Below are positions 8,059 through 14,825 of a stretch of DNA of 18,749 bases, piece after piece. The notes below the pieces were generated by a model, which saw only the letters and a program-made list of their open reading frames with translations, was not told the origin of the DNA and searched no databases. The DNA comes from Spirochaeta sp. (GTDB lineage: Bacteria > Spirochaetota > Spirochaetia > UBA9216): assembly GCA_003454605.1 (NCBI GenBank), contig DMKD01000044.1, positions 1 through 18,749 on the forward strand. Reading direction: 5' to 3'. Every line of letters begins with the position of its first letter. Position 1 is the stretch's first letter. A program made the position numbers and the translations under genes.

Positions 8059-9509
8059 AAAAAATATTAATGGTAACGAGTGAAACCGTTCCTTTCGCAA
8101 AAACAGGCGGATTAGCAGATGTTGTGACGGCTTTGTCGATAGAGCTGCGTAAAATGGGGCATGATGTCCGGATTTTAATGCCGCGCTACTATCACATCGA
8201 CCGTGAGGGCTTTAAAAAGCATGCTGAAGCCCTCGGTATTTGGCTTGGTAAGGGCGAGGAGTGGACTGCAGTCTATGAAGGAATCCTTCCTGATTCCGAT
8301 GTGCCGGTCTATTTTCTCGATCATGAAAGGTTTTTCGGCCGCGACGGCATATACGGACATCGTGCTGATGAGGGTTTTAAAGACAATGCGGCAAGGTATT
8401 CACTCTTGTCGCGCGGTGCATTTCAACTCTGCCGAATGCTGCACTGGATTCCAGATGTAATTCATACTCATGACTGGCCCTCCGCTCCGGCGTGCTATCT
8501 TTTGAAAAAGGAAGAGCAGAACAGCGGCTTTGCCGACACTAAGGGTATACTGACAATTCATAATATCGGATACCAGGGTGTTTTTTCACTCGACGATGCC
8601 AGGTATCTTCAGCCCGAAATCGATATGCTTAACCTGTCGACACTTGAGTTCTCAGGAGCGCTTAATTTTTTGAAATCAGGAATTATAACAGCAGATAAGA
8701 TTACAACTGTATCACCGACCTATGCCGAAGAAATTAAACGACATGATTTCGGTTTTGGTATGGACGGACTGCTTAATTACCGCAATGAGGATCTGTCCGG
8801 AATCCTGAACGGCGTTGACTACAGCGAATGGAACCCGGAGACCGATAAATATATTGAACCTGATAATTTTTCGGTAAAAAAGATCAGCGGAAAGGCTGCA
8901 GTAAAGAAAAAGCTGCAGAAAGAAATGGGGCTTGAGGTAAAACAGAAAACTCCGTTAATTGGAATCGTCACAAGGCTTGTTGATCAAAAGGGAACTGTCG
9001 AGCTTTTTTCACCAGGCAGCGGTGCGATATACTCAATATGCCGGGACATGAATGTCCAGGTTGTTGTATTAGGTTCAGGAGATTCCTGGTGTGAAGAAGA
9101 ACTAAATTCCCTTTCCGAAAAACTGCCGAATTTCGCAGTTTATATTGGCTATAACAACAGACTGGCGCATATGATAGAGGCAGGCAGTGATTTTTTCCTC
9201 ATGCCCAGCCGCTACGAACCCTGTGGTTTGAACCAGATTTACTCACTGGCATACGGAACCCTTCCTATTGTGCGAAATACCGGCGGATTAGCCGATACCG
9301 TTGAAAATTACAATCCTGAAAACGCTGACGGAACAGGTTTCGTTTTTGATGATCTGCGGCCGGATGTAATCTACAATGTAGTGAAATGGGTTGTGGAAAC
9401 CTGGGAAGAAAAGCGTGAGAATATCCGCAAGATGCGTGACCGTGCAATGAAAAAACGTTTTACCTGGGAAAGCTCTGCCTTAGAGTATCTTAAAGTTTAC
9501 GAGGATTGA
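8055..9509 (+). CDS. glgA: Glycogen synthase (ADP-glucose type, GT5)
   Basis: Extends alpha-1,4-glucan chains from a nucleotide-glucose donor. The 484-residue product starts MKKILMVTSETVPFAKTGGL, with the donor-binding KTGGL motif at 16-20. HTHDWPSA, TIHNIGYQG, GILNGVDYSEWNP, TRLVDQKG and the C-terminal E388 in SRYEPCGLNQIYSLAYGT follow, ending NTGGLADTV. These are the two Rossmann domains of GT-B GlgA. The chosen ATG at 8055 overlaps the upstream stop as ATGA and has AAGGACAGGAAG before it; an in-frame alternative 30 bp earlier adds residues that do not belong to the family. It is the last gene of the operon; its stop codon sits inside a hairpin shared with the convergent ATPase gene. No glgC is nearby, so ADP-glucose must be made from a locus elsewhere. 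Confidence 0.96.
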   Translation: MKKILMVTSETVPFAKTGGLADVVTALSIELRKMGHDVRILMPRYYHIDREGFKKHAEALGIWLGKGEEWTAVYEGILPDSDVPVYFLDHERFFGRDGIYGHRADEGFKDNAARYSLLSRGAFQLCRMLHWIPDVIHTHDWPSAPACYLLKKEEQNSGFADTKGILTIHNIGYQGVFSLDDARYLQPEIDMLNLSTLEFSGALNFLKSGIITADKITTVSPTYAEEIKRHDFGFGMDGLLNYRNEDLSGILNGVDYSEWNPETDKYIEPDNFSVKKISGKAAVKKKLQKEMGLEVKQKTPLIGIVTRLVDQKGTVELFSPGSGAIYSICRDMNVQVVVLGSGDSWCEEELNSLSEKLPNFAVYIGYNNRLAHMIEAGSDFFLMPSRYEPCGLNQIYSLAYGTLPIVRNTGGLADTVENYNPENADGTGFVFDDLRPDVIYNVVKWVVETWEEKRENIRKMRDRAMKKRFTWESSALEYLKVYED

Positions 9510-9526
9510 TCAGAGTATCAATCTTC
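9501..9526. terminator. Hairpin at the glgA / MinD-like convergent junction
   Basis: The left arm GAGGATTGAT (9501-9510) pairs with ATCAATCTTC (9517-9526) around a six-base loop. One of the ten pairs is a G-T wobble. The stop codons of both convergent genes lie within the stem (glgA at 9507-9509; the ATPase gene at 9518-9520 on the minus strand). Only a short T-run (AATTTTC) follows on the + strand, so it is a weak intrinsic terminator at best, possibly bidirectional. Both genes end in codons for E-D-stop, which by itself generates much of the symmetry. Confidence 0.45.
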
Positions 9527-10474
9527 AATTTTCAGCAAATCCTCATCATCAAGATAAAGTTCAGGCTGGGGCAGTATTTCTCCGCTGACAAGTTTATTCG
9601 CTATAACGAGCAGCTGCTTCGAATAGACTGATGCGGGATTTGTGATTACAACCGGACTGCGGTTAAAGATTGACATCTGTACTTCCCGGTCTTCAGGCAG
9701 CGGGCCGAGAAACTCAAGATCGATGCCGATATTTTTACGGGTTATATCCTGAAGTTTGAGTCCAAGCTCAATGCTCTCCCGGTTTTCAACCCTGTTGACT
9801 ATAACCCATGGATGAAATTCTTTTATTTTTTCAGCAGCAGCCTGGCCGGACATATATGAATGGGCGGTGAGTTCATTTATCAGATCACCGGCGAATGAGC
9901 GTCCAGAGCCCTCAAGTTTGATATTGATAAAATTATATATTATCTCACGTTCCGGGCTTTTTGGTTTGAAGGACCTGAAGAGCATACGGAAAACTGCTGT
10001 CTTTATAAAGGAATAGGCATTGAGTACAGATGTTGTCTCCGGTGATGTGAAAATAATGCCGTAGGGTGAAAGCAGGAAAAAATCTACCGTATTGTAGGTG
10101 GAACCGGCCCCGAGATCGAGGAGAACAAAATCAGCATCAATCTGATTAATCTGTTTGATTATTTTCTTTTTTGTAAAAAAGGGCAGATTGCCTGTTCCCG
10201 GATTGAGGGTGTCACCGGGTATTAAAAAAAGATTATCAATATCTGTCTCAAAAATAAGATCTTCAATAGAATTTTCCTGCTTATTAATTAGAGAACTTAT
10301 ACCCGAATTACGATTCTTTATACCGAGGCAGGTGTGCAGATTGCTTCCACCGAGGTCTAAATCAATCAGCACGGTTTTCTTTCCTGACCTGGCAAGCATG
10401 ATTCCAAGGTTAGCCGTAAAAATTGTTTTGCCTACGCCGCCTTTTCCTGATCCTATGGGTATTACAAAGCTCAT
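9518..10474 (-). CDS. MinD/ParA-family deviant Walker-A ATPase (FlhG/Mrp-like), specific role unknown
   Basis: A 318-residue P-loop ATPase. The deviant Walker A motif GSGKGGVGKT lies at 8-17, with the signature lysine K11 and P-loop lysine K16. DLDLGGSNLH (MinD-type A' motif) and FVLLDLGAGS (Walker B/switch region) follow. The family forms ATP-dependent dimers that position proteins, plasmids, flagella or Fe-S scaffolds. The C-terminus is acidic (DDEDLLKIED) and shows no basic amphipathic helix of the kind used by MinD or FlhG for membrane binding. No flhF, minC/minE, parB or flagellar gene is adjacent, so a partner cannot be named. It is convergent with glgA and divergent from the flavoprotein gene. 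The ATG at 10474 is the only good start because an in-frame TAA lies shortly upstream; AAGAG sits about 15 bases before it, rather far. Confidence 0.85.
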   Translation of the reverse strand: MSFVIPIGSGKGGVGKTIFTANLGIMLARSGKKTVLIDLDLGGSNLHTCLGIKNRNSGISSLINKQENSIEDLIFETDIDNLFLIPGDTLNPGTGNLPFFTKKKIIKQINQIDADFVLLDLGAGSTYNTVDFFLLSPYGIIFTSPETTSVLNAYSFIKTAVFRMLFRSFKPKSPEREIIYNFINIKLEGSGRSFAGDLINELTAHSYMSGQAAAEKIKEFHPWVIVNRVENRESIELGLKLQDITRKNIGIDLEFLGPLPEDREVQMSIFNRSPVVITNPASVYSKQLLVIANKLVSGEILPQPELYLDDEDLLKIED

Positions 10475-10517
10475 ATCAACATCATATTTCTCTTAAGGTT
10501 CTTTTGCAATTAAAAAA

Positions 10518-10546
10518 TTGAATAATATCATTTCTTATTCTAAAAT
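10518..10546 (+). promoter_or_regulatory. Sigma-70-type promoter for the flavoprotein/butyrate operon
   Basis: The -35 box TTGAAT (10518-10523) is separated by exactly 17 bases from the -10 box TAAAAT (10541-10546) in an AT-rich 78-bp divergent intergenic region. Transcription would be expected to begin within a base or two of 10553, the A of the start codon, implying a leaderless or nearly leaderless mRNA. No experimental start site is available. Confidence 0.6.
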
Positions 10547-10552
10547 AGAGCT

Positions 10553-11206
10553 ATGAAGATAATCGCATTTGACGGCAGTCCGAGAAAAAACAGCAACAGC
10601 GCCATGATGCTTAAGGCATTTATTAAAAAACTTGAAGAGGGGGATGAAATAAAATACTATAAAACCGATGACCTTGATTTACAGCCCTGCCGGGGCTGTG
10701 TGATGTGCAACGCGTTAAAAAGCTGCATTATCAGAAAAGATTACTGGCAGGTATTGTCAAAAGAGATCCTTGAGGCAGATGTGCTCGCTTTTTCATCCCC
10801 GATTTATTTTCATCATACTACATCATCAATGAAAAAACTTATCGACAGGTTTCGTTCCTTTATAAATGTACAGATAACTGAAGATGGAATAATCCACAGG
10901 CCTCATGAAAACTGGAGTAAAAAGTTCTTTCTGTTTACCGCACACGGCTCATCCTCCACCGAAGATGCGCAGCCGCTGGTTGATCTGTTTAATTTTATTA
11001 TTGAAAGCCTCGGGGACGGAAATGAGTTAAAATATATAAATGCTGTAAGACTTGCCGCATCGGGCCAAATACGATTTAATGAAGAACGGCTGAAACAGAT
11101 CTATGGGAAACTTGGTCTTCCAGAGAATCTTGCCTCGGAAGACCTGAAAAAAAACGAAGAATGGCTTAAAACCGCCGAACATTTTGCGGAGGAACTTTAT
11201 GTATGA
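10553..11206 (+). CDS. Iron-sulfur flavoprotein / NAD(P)H-dependent FMN reductase family
   Basis: A 217-residue flavodoxin-fold protein. The phosphate-binding loop is GSPRKNSNS at 8-16; the FMN-contact region is SSPIYFHHTTSSMKKLIDR from about 80. A compact cysteine cluster C46-X2-C49-X2-C52-X5-C58 matches the CX2CX2CX4-7C motif that binds a 4Fe-4S cluster in iron-sulfur flavoproteins (Isf) of methanogens and anaerobes. Such proteins pass electrons from ferredoxin or NAD(P)H, often to reduce oxygen species or other acceptors; the physiological partner here is unknown. Its end overlaps the Ptb-Buk fusion gene by 8 bp, so the two are probably translated together. No convincing Shine-Dalgarno sequence precedes the ATG (only TAGAG close by), consistent with the leaderless promoter prediction. 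Confidence 0.88.
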   Translation: MKIIAFDGSPRKNSNSAMMLKAFIKKLEEGDEIKYYKTDDLDLQPCRGCVMCNALKSCIIRKDYWQVLSKEILEADVLAFSSPIYFHHTTSSMKKLIDRFRSFINVQITEDGIIHRPHENWSKKFFLFTAHGSSSTEDAQPLVDLFNFIIESLGDGNELKYINAVRLAASGQIRFNEERLKQIYGKLGLPENLASEDLKKNEEWLKTAEHFAEELYV

Positions 11207-13406
11207 TATTGAACAATCGCTTGATAAACAGATTCTTGAACAGAATAAATCACGGCCGACCGTTTTTATTACGGAAGCAGGTGAGCCGAGACTTCTGGAA
11301 GCGATCTGCTATCTGACAAAATATATAAGACCGGTAATACCGGCGAAAGAGAAGGATATCCGGCTTGTCTTTGAGCGGGAGCTTTCACATATAGATAAGA
11401 GTCGGCTTGATTATATGCTGTCTCAGACTTCTTTCCTCGAGATTAAAAATGAAAAAAAACTTCTTAAATGTTTTGCTGAAGAGTATATCGCCGCAGAAGC
11501 GGAAGAAGGAAACACCATCTCAATGAGTGATGCTGAAAAAACTGTTTCAGACCCCTGCGTCTTCGGAATTTTTTCGGTCAGATTGAAACACGCTGATCTC
11601 GTAGTCGGAGGAAGCACTCATGAACCGGTCACATATTTCAGACCGGTTATCAAATATCTTAAAACGCAAAAGGTCTGCAGTGAAACAGGGGTGTTCGTTC
11701 TGCCGGATGAAAATCATGAAAAGATCTATTCGAAGAATATTATCGTGTTCGGTGATGTAGGGGTTAACGGAAGCATGACCCCTGAGACCCTGGCGCATAT
11801 CGCGGTAGATACCTGCACAATCGCTCGTAATATTATCCCTGAGACGGTTCTGCCTGAGATTCAGGGGGCAATGGTTTCATATTCAAATCACGGCTCAGAT
11901 GAGGGACCTTCTCCGATTCTTGTAAAACATGCCTCAGAACTCGTCCCTTCTCTGCTTAAAGAATATAAAAAACAGGATGAGCGCTATGGTTCAATACTTA
12001 TTGAAGGTGAGGTAAAGGTTAATGTCGCTCTTTCACACCGTTCTGCACGGTATTACAACAAAGGGACTGAAGATGACTGGGATGGTCCGGCAAATGTTAT
12101 TATCTGTCCAAATCTGGACATGGGCAACCTTCTGTACCATCTGTACGCTACAAGATTCCCCGAAGCAAAGAAATTCGGTATCATTTCAGGAATAGGCTTT
12201 TCAGCAGTAGACCTAGCCAGAGACTGTACTTCTGATGATATCAGACTTGGGGTGAAGGCGACCATCCTTAATCTGCTGAAGAAAGAAAACTGGGAAAAAA
12301 CCCCCGAGGATACCTTTTTCAAACGATACCGCATTCTTTCGATAAATCCGGGCTCTACATCTACCAAGGTGAGCGTGTTCGAGGGAGAATATGAAATCTT
12401 TTCTGAGGAGCTGAATCATTCTGCTGAAGAATTAAAGGAGTTCGACGGGCAGCCGGTTAGCAGTCAATATGAATACCGTAAGAAAATGATACTTGATTTC
12501 CTTGAAAAGAACAATTTAAAAATTGCAGATTTTGATGCTGTAGCTGGACGCGGCGGGCTTATTAAACCGATTGCTCACGGCACCTATGCAGTTAACTCTG
12601 CCATGATAAGGGATCTTAAAGCGGGGGTAGGCGGCGAGCATGCATCGAATCTGGGCGCCATCATTGCTGATAACCTAGTCAAAGGCCGCGATCTGAATGC
12701 ATACATCGTTGACCCCGTTGTCGTTGATGAAGTAGAAGAGAAGGTAAAGATAACCGGTGTCGGAGAAATAAAGAGGTTTGTCATCAGCCACGCGCTTAAT
12801 CAGATTGCCTCGGCAAGAAGATGGGCAGCAGAACAGGAAACATTTTATGAAAATATAAATGTTATTGTGGCTCATATGGGCGGAGGCATAACTGTCGGCG
12901 CACACTGCAGGGGGCGGTATGCTGATGTAAATAACGGATTAAACGGTGAAGGGCCGTTCACCCCGCAGCGTTCGGGCAGTCTGCCTGTCGGTCAGCTTAT
13001 TGATCTATGTTTCTCCGGTAAATACACCGAGGCACAGCTTAAGAAACTTAATCTCGGGGCAGGCGGTTTAATTGACCTTCTCGGAACAAATGATCTGCGC
13101 GAGGTAGAGCAGATGATTGAGGGAGGCAACGATAACGCAGCACTCGTTTTTGAAGCGCTTATCTATCAAATTTCAAAAGAGATAACATCGCTGATACCGG
13201 CATTCGGCGGAGAATCGATCGATCACATTATTCTTACAGGCGGCATGGCCCGTTCAGAAAAGCTTGTAACCGGTATCAGCAAAGTGGTAAATACTCTGGG
13301 CTGCGGGGTGACGGTTTATCCCGGTGAGAATGAAATGCAGGCTCTTGCCGAAGGAGTAATCAGGGTGCTTCAAGGGAAAGAAGCGGTAAGAACATATACA
13401 GGATAA
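11199..13406 (+). CDS. Fusion protein: phosphate acetyl/butyryltransferase (N-terminal) + butyrate kinase (C-terminal)
   Basis: A 735-residue, apparently bifunctional enzyme. The N-terminal part (about 1-365) is a PTA/PTB-type phosphate acyltransferase: RPTVFITEAGEPRLLEA, DLVVGGSTH, GPSPILVKHA, ANVIICPNLDMGNLLYHL. The C-terminal part (378-735) is a complete butyrate kinase of the ASKHA acetate-kinase superfamily: ILSINPGSTSTKVS, AVAGRGGLIKPI, VAHMGGGITVGAH, GEGPFTPQRSGSLP, HIILTGGMARS. At 358 residues this half has the size of free-standing Buk. Together they would convert acyl-CoA plus phosphate to acyl phosphate, then transfer it to ADP, giving ATP and butyrate (or acetate/isobutyrate; chain length is not decided by sequence alone). 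The ATG at 11199 has GCGGAGGAA five bases upstream and overlaps the flavoprotein gene by 8 bp; a TTG 15 bases earlier lies across that site and is less likely. Confidence 0.9.
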   Translation: MYDIEQSLDKQILEQNKSRPTVFITEAGEPRLLEAICYLTKYIRPVIPAKEKDIRLVFERELSHIDKSRLDYMLSQTSFLEIKNEKKLLKCFAEEYIAAEAEEGNTISMSDAEKTVSDPCVFGIFSVRLKHADLVVGGSTHEPVTYFRPVIKYLKTQKVCSETGVFVLPDENHEKIYSKNIIVFGDVGVNGSMTPETLAHIAVDTCTIARNIIPETVLPEIQGAMVSYSNHGSDEGPSPILVKHASELVPSLLKEYKKQDERYGSILIEGEVKVNVALSHRSARYYNKGTEDDWDGPANVIICPNLDMGNLLYHLYATRFPEAKKFGIISGIGFSAVDLARDCTSDDIRLGVKATILNLLKKENWEKTPEDTFFKRYRILSINPGSTSTKVSVFEGEYEIFSEELNHSAEELKEFDGQPVSSQYEYRKKMILDFLEKNNLKIADFDAVAGRGGLIKPIAHGTYAVNSAMIRDLKAGVGGEHASNLGAIIADNLVKGRDLNAYIVDPVVVDEVEEKVKITGVGEIKRFVISHALNQIASARRWAAEQETFYENINVIVAHMGGGITVGAHCRGRYADVNNGLNGEGPFTPQRSGSLPVGQLIDLCFSGKYTEAQLKKLNLGAGGLIDLLGTNDLREVEQMIEGGNDNAALVFEALIYQISKEITSLIPAFGGESIDHIILTGGMARSEKLVTGISKVVNTLGCGVTVYPGENEMQALAEGVIRVLQGKEAVRTYTG

Positions 13407-13408
13407 GA

Positions 13409-13433
13409 AAGACCGCCCTCAACGAGCGGCCTT
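13409..13433. terminator. Imperfect hairpin between the Ptb-Buk gene and the hydrogenase remnant
   Basis: The arm AAGACCGC (13409-13416) pairs with GCGGCCTT (13426-13433) with one A-C mismatch around a nine-base loop, three bases after the Ptb-Buk stop. No T-run follows on the + strand; on the minus strand the stem runs into TCTTTCTTATCC, which is slightly T-rich. It may end transcription in either direction, but the signal is weak. Confidence 0.4.
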
Positions 13434-13446
13434 AGATAAGCTTTAA

Positions 13447-14064
13447 TTAAATTACATTCTCAGCGGTAATCTCTTCCCATTTGATAGAATGTTTAACCTT
13501 GCGTTTCTTATCGGTATAACCGGTATGAAGAAGATGATGGGCCTTGTGCGACTGACGAATCGGGAGGCTCTTATCAACCTCATAAAAACCCTGCTGGCGA
13601 ACTTACTTATTGTCCTGATATTCACCCTTGATTCTCGGTTGACCGCCGCCTGAGATACATCCGCCGGGGCAGGCCATAACCTCGATGAAGATATAATCAT
13701 CCACTTCACCTTTTTTCATTTTTTCAAGTATGTCCCGGGCGGCTTTAAGGCCTGTTGCAATACCTACTTTTACCCGGCCGTAGTCACCGCCAAGGTCCAG
13801 TTCTGCCTCTCGGAAGCCTTCAAGGCCCCTCACAGCCTTAATATCTATACCCTCGAGTTCTTTACCGTTTACTACGGCATAGACAGTTCTGAGGGCCGCC
13901 TCCATAACACCTCCGGTTGCGCCGAATATAACGGCGGCACCGGTATATTCACTCATCCAGTGGTTGTCATATTCTGAACCCTTAATATCGGCAAGCCAGA
14001 CGCCTTCACGTTTCAGCAGTCTTGAAAATTCTCTAGTTGTGAGAACCACATCGACATCATACAA
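13447..14064 (-). pseudogene. Degraded [FeFe] hydrogenase catalytic subunit (3' remnant)
   Basis: Reading on the minus strand from 14064, DVDVVLTTREFSRLL, GAAVIFGATGGVMEAALRT, GLEGFREAELDLGG, FIEVMACPGGCISGGGQP and KGEYQDNK match the C-terminal part of the [FeFe] hydrogenase large subunit, including two H-cluster cysteines in CPGGC. A TAA at 13605-13603 interrupts the frame. After it the same frame continues for 51 codons with YEVDKSLPIRQSHKAHHLLHTGY, the small-subunit-like tail, to a TAA at 13449-13447. Within that tail about 20 residues usually found between SHKNP and the second SHK are missing. The N-terminal Fe-S domains and first H-cluster cysteines are absent; in-frame stops and unrelated sequence lie upstream of 14064. 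The only possible start is a TTG. Such a protein could not build an H-cluster, so this is a pseudogene. The 51 codons after the stop lack a start codon, which argues against a genuine two-subunit arrangement. Confidence 0.85.
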
Positions 14065-14122
14065 TGAACAATTGTCTGATGTATGACTGACACAGCACTG
14101 ATAGAGATTTGAGAAAAAATTA

Positions 14123-14153
14123 TTGGCTTAAATACTGGTAAAATAACGATAAT
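14123..14153 (+). promoter_or_regulatory. Possible promoter for the exported GX3-tail protein
   Basis: TTGGCT (14123-14128) and GATAAT (14148-14153) are separated by 19 bases, upstream of the ATG at 14193 and its AAGGGAG ribosome-binding site (14181-14187). Both boxes are imperfect and the spacer is long, so this is a weak suggestion. The rest of 14065-14192 holds no recognisable gene. Confidence 0.25.
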
Positions 14154-14192
14154 GGATTTATTCTTATATATATGACTATAAAGGGAGTAATT

Positions 14193-14738
14193 ATGAAAAA
14201 AATTGTCTTAGTATTAATAGTGTTTCTGGTGTCAGCCTCCGTTTTCGCTCAGAATATGAATACAGTGACCGTAAAAAATGAAACTGGTTATACTATAAAT
14301 TATATTTATTTATCACCCTCAGCCTTCGATGACTGGGAAGATAATTTTCTAGGCGATGATGTACTCGAGGATGGTGATTCTGTAGAATTTTATTTAGATC
14401 GTGAAATTGACCAGGATGAAATTATTTATGATCTGCAGGCGGTAGACGAGGATGATGATTACTATACTATGTATGAGGTTGATATTACCGAGTATCCGGT
14501 TGTAAGCATCACGATGGATGCATATGACGGCGGCGAATATGATGATTACGATGATTATGACTATAGCGGCTATGAAAACGGTTATAACGAGGGGTACAGC
14601 GAGGGTTATAAGCAAGGTTACACAGAAGCGTTCAGAGATGCATATCTTGAGGGGTTCAGGGCTGCAATGGAATTGGATCGTTCAGCATCCTATGAAGAAA
14701 ATGGTTCCGGAGCATCCAGTCCGGGGGGCTGGAGATAG
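14193..14738 (+). CDS. Exported acidic protein with C-terminal GX3 tetrapeptide repeats, function unknown
   Basis: A 181-residue protein with a clear signal peptide: MKK, a hydrophobic core, and SVFA followed by Q20 as the likely signal peptidase I site. Residues about 20-110 form an acidic, probably beta-rich domain (TVKNETGYTINYIYLSPS, DDWEDNFLGDDVLEDGDSVEFYL). An Asp/Tyr-rich linker (113-125) follows, then nine tetrapeptides of pattern [G/A]-[Y/F/M]-X-X at 126-161 (GYEN, GYNE, GYSE, GYKQ and so on), and a Ser/Gly-rich tail. The product should act in the periplasm or outside the cell. The start at 14193 is preferred over an in-frame ATG at 14172 because AAGGGAG precedes it at the proper distance and the signal peptide begins there. 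I do not recognise a function. GX3 arrays elsewhere (Yae1, FliH) form helices for packing or protein binding. It stands alone, with a strong terminator downstream. Confidence 0.82.
   Translation: MKKIVLVLIVFLVSASVFAQNMNTVTVKNETGYTINYIYLSPSAFDDWEDNFLGDDVLEDGDSVEFYLDREIDQDEIIYDLQAVDEDDDYYTMYEVDITEYPVVSITMDAYDGGEYDDYDDYDYSGYENGYNEGYSEGYKQGYTEAFRDAYLEGFRAAMELDRSASYEENGSGASSPGGWR
14568..14675 (+). repeat. Nine consecutive tetrapeptide repeats coding for [G/A][Y/F/M]XX
   Basis: Codons for 36 residues run in a strict four-residue period, aromatic in the second position of eight of the nine units (Met in the last) and Gly/Ala in the first. The first five units all begin Gly-Tyr; the last four drift to Ala-Phe, Ala-Tyr, Gly-Phe and Ala-Met. 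At the DNA level the glycine codon alternates between GGC, GGT and GGG and the Tyr codon between TAT and TAC, so the repeat is held by protein selection rather than recent DNA duplication. Confidence 0.8.
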
Positions 14739-14781
14739 ATAATTCTGCAATGAGCAGATAATTGAATAGTGCACAAATGTC

Positions 14782-14822
14782 AAAGTGCCTCAGAATGTAA
14801 CAATTTCTGCGGCACTTTTTTT
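14782..14822 (+). terminator. Strong intrinsic terminator after the exported protein gene
   Basis: AAAGTGCC (14782-14789) pairs with GGCACTTT (14811-14818). Inside, after one T-C mismatch, CAGAA (14791-14795) pairs with TTCTG (14805-14809), leaving a nine-base loop. A run of seven T begins in the last arm (14816-14822). A smaller hairpin (TCTGC/GCAGA, 14744-14758) precedes it. On the minus strand only three T follow the stem, so it should work mainly for the + strand gene. Confidence 0.85.
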
Positions 14823-14825
14823 ATT

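Noticed and set aside
8990..9070. Odd GlgA segment after DQKG (ELFSPGSGAIYSIC) looked like compensating frameshifts.
   Set aside because: The other two frames give no better match to GT5 proteins, and I recall similar ELFGP-type segments in some GlgA proteins; the reading frame is continuous on both sides.
13603..13605. The TAA in the hydrogenase frame as a recoded or readthrough codon, or as a boundary between separate large and small subunits.
   Set aside because: The upstream two thirds of the enzyme is missing, the tail has its own deletion and no start codon follows; decay is simpler.
13452..13709. An 85-codon open frame on the minus strand, rich in Arg/Ile/Ser.
   Set aside because: It lies in another frame across the hydrogenase remnant, whose true frame gives recognisable homology on both sides of the TAA.
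14518..14742. A 74-codon Met-rich frame overlapping the exported protein gene.
   Set aside because: Its composition (many M, T, I) comes from the GAT/TAT repeats read out of frame; the signal peptide and ribosome-binding site support the other frame.
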